Source: CAYTLW01 sp964438735 (lineage in GTDB: Bacteria; Myxococcota_A; UBA9042). Taken from it: a stretch of 64,000 nt of DNA. Below the pieces are notes generated by a model. The model ran no database searches, was not told the origin of the DNA, and saw only the letters and a list, made by a program, of their open reading frames with translations. This document shows positions 60,465-64,000 of the stretch, piece after piece (the stretch's first letter is position 1; each line of letters opens with the position of its first letter). A program made the translations under genes and the position numbers. The stretch lies in assembly GCA_964438735.1 (NCBI GenBank), contig CAYTLW010000031.1:1-64000 (forward strand), given 5' to 3'.

Positions 60465-61682
60465 ATGGCTGCGCACCGGCGCGCCGCATTTCTCATCTGT
60501 CTTCTGATCGCCTTGGGCGGCTGTCGGCGTGAGCCGACGGCCGCCCCTGCGCCATCAGCCGCCACGGCAGCTGCAGGTGAAGATTCCAACACGCCCGCTA
60601 CCGCAAAGAAGGTGGCACCGCCGTGGTCGCGACCGGGCTATAAGCGCGGTGGAATCATCGATTTCCATAGTCATCTTGCGATTTTCGGTGTAGAGCGCAT
60701 CGCCTCCATCCTCGACGATATGGACATCAAGCTGATCATCAACCTCAGCGGCGGCTCGGGACGGCGTGGTGAGCGGGCCTGGCTGCTGTCGCAGGTGCTC
60801 TCCGACCGACTTGATGGCCGCGTCGTCAACTTCGCCAACGTCGACTGGCAAGGGTTCGGCGTGGCCGGCTGGTCGGCCAGGGAGACCGAGCGGCTGGAGT
60901 ACGTGGTGCGTCGGCGCGGCTTCCGCGGGCTGAAGATCAGCAAGGCGTTGGGATTGGGCGTGACCGATCGCGACGATGAGCTGGTCGCTGTGGACGATCC
61001 CAGGCTCGGGCCGCTCTGGCGCAAGGCGGGTGAACTGGGAATCCCCGTGGCGATCCACGTGGCCGACCCGAAAGCGTTCTGGGCGCCCATGGACGACAAG
61101 AATGAACGCCGCGAGGAGCTCTCAGTGCATCCATCGTGGTCCTATGTCGGCCGCGACGTGCCGAGCTGGTCAGAGCTGCAAGACGCCTCGGCGCGGGTCT
61201 TCAAGGCCTATCCGAAGACGACCTTTGTAGCCGTTCACTTTGGCAACGCGGCCGAAGAGGTCGAGCGGGTCGACCGCTTGCTGGACGCCTGTCCGAACGT
61301 CTGGATCGACCTGTCGGCGCGCGTTGGCGAGTTCGGCCGCCATCCCGCCAAGCGCATGCGCGCCTTCTTCATCAAGCATCAGGATCGAATCCTGTTCGCC
61401 ACCGATCTCGGCGTCTCCGACGAGTACCTGATGTTGGGCTCCAACGGGGCGGTCCCGCCGCAGATGAAGGACGTCCGCCCGTTCTACGAGGCCAACTTCA
61501 AGTACCTCGAGAGCGACGCCAAACAGATCGATCACCCCAGTCCCATCCAGGGTGACTGGAAGGTGGACGCCATCTCGCTGCCGGCGAGCGTGCTGGACAA
61601 GGTCTATCGGGATAACGCGCTCAGGTTGCTGGCTGGCGTCGAGCGATCCCTGGCCGCCGTCAAGGCGCCTCCGTCCCAGTAG
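60465..61682 (+). CDS. Amidohydrolase-type lipoprotein
   Basis: 405 residues. Lipobox LGGC (17-20, Cys 20) shows a membrane-anchored enzyme. The TIM-barrel amidohydrolase_2-like signs are IIDFHSHL (metal-binding HxH near residue 67), AIHVAD, VAVHFGN and FATDLGV with the metal-binding Asp. The substrate is unknown; related enzymes act as decarboxylases or lactonases. It starts 9 bases after the scoA stop and its 3' end overlaps the convergent gene at 61660 by 23 bases. Confidence 0.8.
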   Translation: MAAHRRAAFLICLLIALGGCRREPTAAPAPSAATAAAGEDSNTPATAKKVAPPWSRPGYKRGGIIDFHSHLAIFGVERIASILDDMDIKLIINLSGGSGRRGERAWLLSQVLSDRLDGRVVNFANVDWQGFGVAGWSARETERLEYVVRRRGFRGLKISKALGLGVTDRDDELVAVDDPRLGPLWRKAGELGIPVAIHVADPKAFWAPMDDKNERREELSVHPSWSYVGRDVPSWSELQDASARVFKAYPKTTFVAVHFGNAAEEVERVDRLLDACPNVWIDLSARVGEFGRHPAKRMRAFFIKHQDRILFATDLGVSDEYLMLGSNGAVPPQMKDVRPFYEANFKYLESDAKQIDHPSPIQGDWKVDAISLPASVLDKVYRDNALRLLAGVERSLAAVKAPPSQ

Positions 61683-62349
61683 CCGGCTGCGCGGCACCGG
61701 TCACCGTGGCGGCGGCCGGCAATTCTGCGACCAGTCTGGCTACCGCCTTGGCCTCCGCGACGATGCGCTGGCGATCGAACTCCCCCGGACCGTCAAAGGT
61801 GGGGTGCTCCAGTCTCAGGCGATCGAGCTGGCCCAGCAGGTCGGTGGCGACCTGGGGTTCGAGGTCGGCCAGGCGCAGGCCACCGCGGCCATCGCTGAGC
61901 AGAATCCAACGCAGGTAAGCCAGGGCGAAGCGGGTCTCGGGCGCCTTGGGCGCGACGCTGTACATGCGGTCGACCAGACGCCGGACACGCGGGAAACCGT
62001 GGCTCAGTCCGCGGTTCTGCACGGTGTGATAGATGGCGTGGATCGCCAGGGTGCGGGCTCCAGCGGAATCGCGCAGCGCCCCCTCGTCGAGCGTGGCCGC
62101 CCCTGCCAGCAGAATCGTGGCCGAGGCGCCGCGTCCCTCCAGCACCGACAGACCCTGGTACAGGTCGTCGATCACCTGTGCTGCCAGCGGGGCGTGCCGC
62201 AACGCCAGCGCCGGCGGCGGCTCCTGGATTGCCGTGCTCTGCCACGGGCTGGCGGGGGGAGGCGGGTGTTCGCAGGCACATAGCAGGGCGGCCAGGAACA
62301 GACCGCTGACGAATACACCGCTGACTTTGTCGTTCAGGCACGCGCGCAT
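61660..62349 (-). CDS. Lipoprotein of unknown function
   Basis: 229 residues with lipobox LCAC (23-26, Cys 26). The mature part is mainly helical (APLAAQVIDDLYQGLSVLEG, TLAIHAIYHTVQNRG). Start ATG 62349 overlaps the folK stop by one base (TGATG), so it is translated with folK. The longer reading frame to 63300 is antisense to the DsbA-like gene and folK and is not used. Its 3' end overlaps the amidohydrolase gene. Confidence 0.65.
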   Translation of the reverse strand: MRACLNDKVSGVFVSGLFLAALLCACEHPPPPASPWQSTAIQEPPPALALRHAPLAAQVIDDLYQGLSVLEGRGASATILLAGAATLDEGALRDSAGARTLAIHAIYHTVQNRGLSHGFPRVRRLVDRMYSVAPKAPETRFALAYLRWILLSDGRGGLRLADLEPQVATDLLGQLDRLRLEHPTFDGPGEFDRQRIVAEAKAVARLVAELPAAATVTGAAQPATGTEAP

Positions 62350-62855
62350 CACGAGTGGCCCCCCCTGGCGGTAATGGTGCGCAGCTCTTGTGGCAGGTGG
62401 GCGAGTAACTCGGTGGCCTTCCGGCCGCTCTTCGGGTCGACGAAATCCACCGCGATCTCCACCAGGGGCTTCAGCACGAAGTCTCGCGATGCCAGCCGTG
62501 GATGCGGCAATTCCAGCCCGGGTTCGTTCATGATTCGTGCGCCGTGGTCCACCAGATCGAGGTCCAGAGGGCGACCCCGTGTTGCCTGCTCCTTCCATCG
62601 CGCTCTGCCGAATGCGTGCTCGATCCCCTGAAGAATGCGCAGCACCTCGACCGGGCCGAGCGTCGTATAGCCGACGCCCACCGCGTTGGCAAAATGGGCT
62701 CCAGAAGCCCCCTCGGCGGGTCGCGAACTGTGTACAGAGCTCAGTTGGGGCCTGTCGAGCGCCAACGCATGGACCGCGCAGCGCCAAGCCAACGGCAGCC
62801 CAGCGGAGGGATCGCTGAGGTTGCCGCCAAGACCAATGATCACACGCTCCGCCAC
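62349..62855 (-). CDS. folK: 2-amino-4-hydroxy-6-hydroxymethyldihydropteridine pyrophosphokinase
   Basis: Transfers pyrophosphate from ATP to the pterin alcohol in folate synthesis. The 168 residues carry GLGGNLSDP near the start and the HPPK signature RGRPLDLDLVDHG, in which Asp residues bind the two magnesium ions. LPHPRLASRDFVLKPL is the usual C-terminal block. It is followed directly by a lipoprotein gene, which is not a known folate partner. It is divergent from the DsbA-like gene (166 bases between). Confidence 0.93.
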   Translation of the reverse strand: MAERVIIGLGGNLSDPSAGLPLAWRCAVHALALDRPQLSSVHSSRPAEGASGAHFANAVGVGYTTLGPVEVLRILQGIEHAFGRARWKEQATRGRPLDLDLVDHGARIMNEPGLELPHPRLASRDFVLKPLVEIAVDFVDPKSGRKATELLAHLPQELRTITARGGHS

Positions 62856-63021
62856 CGCCTCTCCCTGGCACGACCGGACACCATATTGGCATCCCCTGGC
62901 GAGCGATATTGCGGCACCGAGCCAACCCCCGCAAGCAGCGCTGCAGGCTTGCCAGGGACGGGCGCCTGCCTATGATGGGCCGCGGTCGAGGCGCGTGTCC
63001 CGCCGACGGTTGGAGCAGAAC

Positions 63022-64000
63022 ATGATCCCTTGTCGAACGCTGGCTCTGCCGGCAGGCCTCTTCGTGGCCCTGGGTCTGGTCGGTTTGGTGCTGTGCGGCA
63101 GCGGCTGCAAGCGCCAGGAGGCTGCCCCCCCGCCGACCGGCGCCGCGTCGCCTGCGCCGCCGTCGAAAGCCGCCGCTGCCGCCGATGAAGGGGCACAGAA
63201 GAAGGACTCTACGAAAGCTGCTGTGCTGCCCGCGAGCCTGGACACCGGCGACCTGGACAAAGATGAACTCGCCTTGCTGAACCAGATCGTCAGCGATCAA
63301 TTCGATCCCTGCGGTCGATCGCGCTCGTTCCTGGAGGCGCTACAGGCCGGGGATTGCGCGCTGGCGGACCGCCTGGCTCGCTTCCTGGTGCGCGGCCTGC
63401 AGCAGGGGCATGGCAAACGACGCCTGGTGACCATGTTGCTGCGCGAGATCGAGCGACTGAACACCGTCGTGCAGGTCGATACCACCGGCGCACCGCGACT
63501 TGGTCCTGCCGACGCGAAGGTCCAGGTGATCGCGTTTTCAGATTTCGAATGTCCCTTCTGCGGCAAGTCCGCCCAGCCGACCAAGAAGCTGCAGGCCCAC
63601 TACGGAGTGGCCCTGTATTACAAGCACTTCCCGCTCACGTCGCACAAGCTGGCCGAAGGCGCGGCGCGGGCGTCATGGGCCGCGCAGCAGCAGGACCGAT
63701 TCTGGCAATTGCACGATGTGCTGTTTGCCCACCAGAACCAGTTGGCGTGGTCGGACGTCAAGACTCATGCGGCCGGCTTGGGCATCGACATGACGCGATT
63801 CCAGGCCGACACCGAGTCCGAGGCGGCTCGCAAGGCGGTGGCGCGCGACTACGACCACGGCGTCGAGGCTGGTGTGGATGGCACGCCGACCTTCTTCATC
63901 AATGGGCGACGGGCCGAGACCGTGGAGCAATTGCAGGATGCCATCCGAGAGCAACTGGCCCTGGCTGGCGTCAAGGATCTGCCACCGGTGTTGAACGTCG
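63022..64000 (+). CDS. DsbA-like thioredoxin-fold lipoprotein (partial, runs off the end)
   Basis: At least 326 residues, with no stop before the window ends. A hydrophobic N-terminus ends in GSGC (26-29), a weak lipobox. The thioredoxin domain has the CPFC active site (177-180) in SDFECPFCGKSAQ and a cis-Pro loop (GVDGTPTFFING), as in DsbA/DSBA-like Thioredoxin_4 enzymes. It could oxidise or isomerise disulphides outside the inner membrane. Such a protein fits the Cys-rich exported proteins in this window, though that link is inferred. Start ATG 63022 has a GGAG site about 8 bases upstream. Confidence 0.85.
   Translation, partial: MIPCRTLALPAGLFVALGLVGLVLCGSGCKRQEAAPPPTGAASPAPPSKAAAAADEGAQKKDSTKAAVLPASLDTGDLDKDELALLNQIVSDQFDPCGRSRSFLEALQAGDCALADRLARFLVRGLQQGHGKRRLVTMLLREIERLNTVVQVDTTGAPRLGPADAKVQVIAFSDFECPFCGKSAQPTKKLQAHYGVALYYKHFPLTSHKLAEGAARASWAAQQQDRFWQLHDVLFAHQNQLAWSDVKTHAAGLGIDMTRFQADTESEAARKAVARDYDHGVEAGVDGTPTFFINGRRAETVEQLQDAIREQLALAGVKDLPPVLNV

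Noticed and set aside
62350..63300. 546-residue minus-strand reading frame
   Set aside because: Most of it is antisense to folK and the DsbA-like gene. Only the last 229 residues form a plausible lipoprotein.

Overview
The window is high-GC, gene-dense DNA, most likely from an uncultured member of the Myxococcota or a related lineage once grouped with the deltaproteobacteria. This is inferred from several signs: MopE-type Cys/Asp-rich repeats in a giant secreted protein, a DUF2330 protein with a MYXO-CTERM-like tail, a Ser/Thr kinase next to an FHA/sigma-54 activator, a MoxR/von Willebrand (VWA) cluster, and many small Lys/Ala-rich lipoproteins. Position 47808-47907 is a 100-N scaffold gap. 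It is flanked by an exact 55-base duplication, so the sequence is a draft or metagenome assembly and the gap is probably not real missing DNA.

Layout. (1) 382-3873, plus strand: lspA, lgt, cdsA, lipB. Three of these serve membrane lipid or lipoprotein maturation and one lipoylation; LspA and Lgt both carry unusual insertions. (2) 4138-21075, plus: one 5,645-residue exported mosaic protein. It contains CTxD Cys-rich repeats, 30 MopE-like motifs, two C-type lectin folds (one split by an ALK/LTK-type glycine-rich domain), three 'WDGESG' beta modules and four predicted five-bladed propellers. (3) 21103-26144, minus: gatB, gatA, gatC, manC, scoB, tightly packed. (4) 26172-37834, minus: a HEAT-repeat protein, a DUF2330 protein, an M1 aminopeptidase, a VWA/glutamine-amidotransferase-like membrane protein, a DUF4159 protein and a large lipoprotein. 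(5) 37871-41601: a divergent lipoprotein, a DUF4403-like protein and a Cys-rich lipoprotein. (6) 41838-46622, plus: alpha/beta hydrolase, PEGA-tailed Ser/Thr kinase, FHA-sigma-54 activator, two small proteins. (7) 46886-56120, plus: a DUF4175-like membrane protein, MoxR ATPase, DUF58, BatA-like VWA protein and a double-VWA/GATase protein. (8) 56135-64000: uvrB (minus), two KA-rich lipoproteins, scoA, an amidohydrolase lipoprotein (plus), a lipoprotein and folK (minus), and a DsbA-like thioredoxin lipoprotein cut by the window end.

How it fits together. The window is dominated by envelope biology: about ten predicted lipoproteins, the enzymes that process them, a DsbA-like protein that could help oxidise the Cys-rich proteins, and a MoxR/VWA system. 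Linking these to the giant protein is inference from proximity only. No rRNA, tRNA, CRISPR array, insertion sequence or phage gene was recognised.
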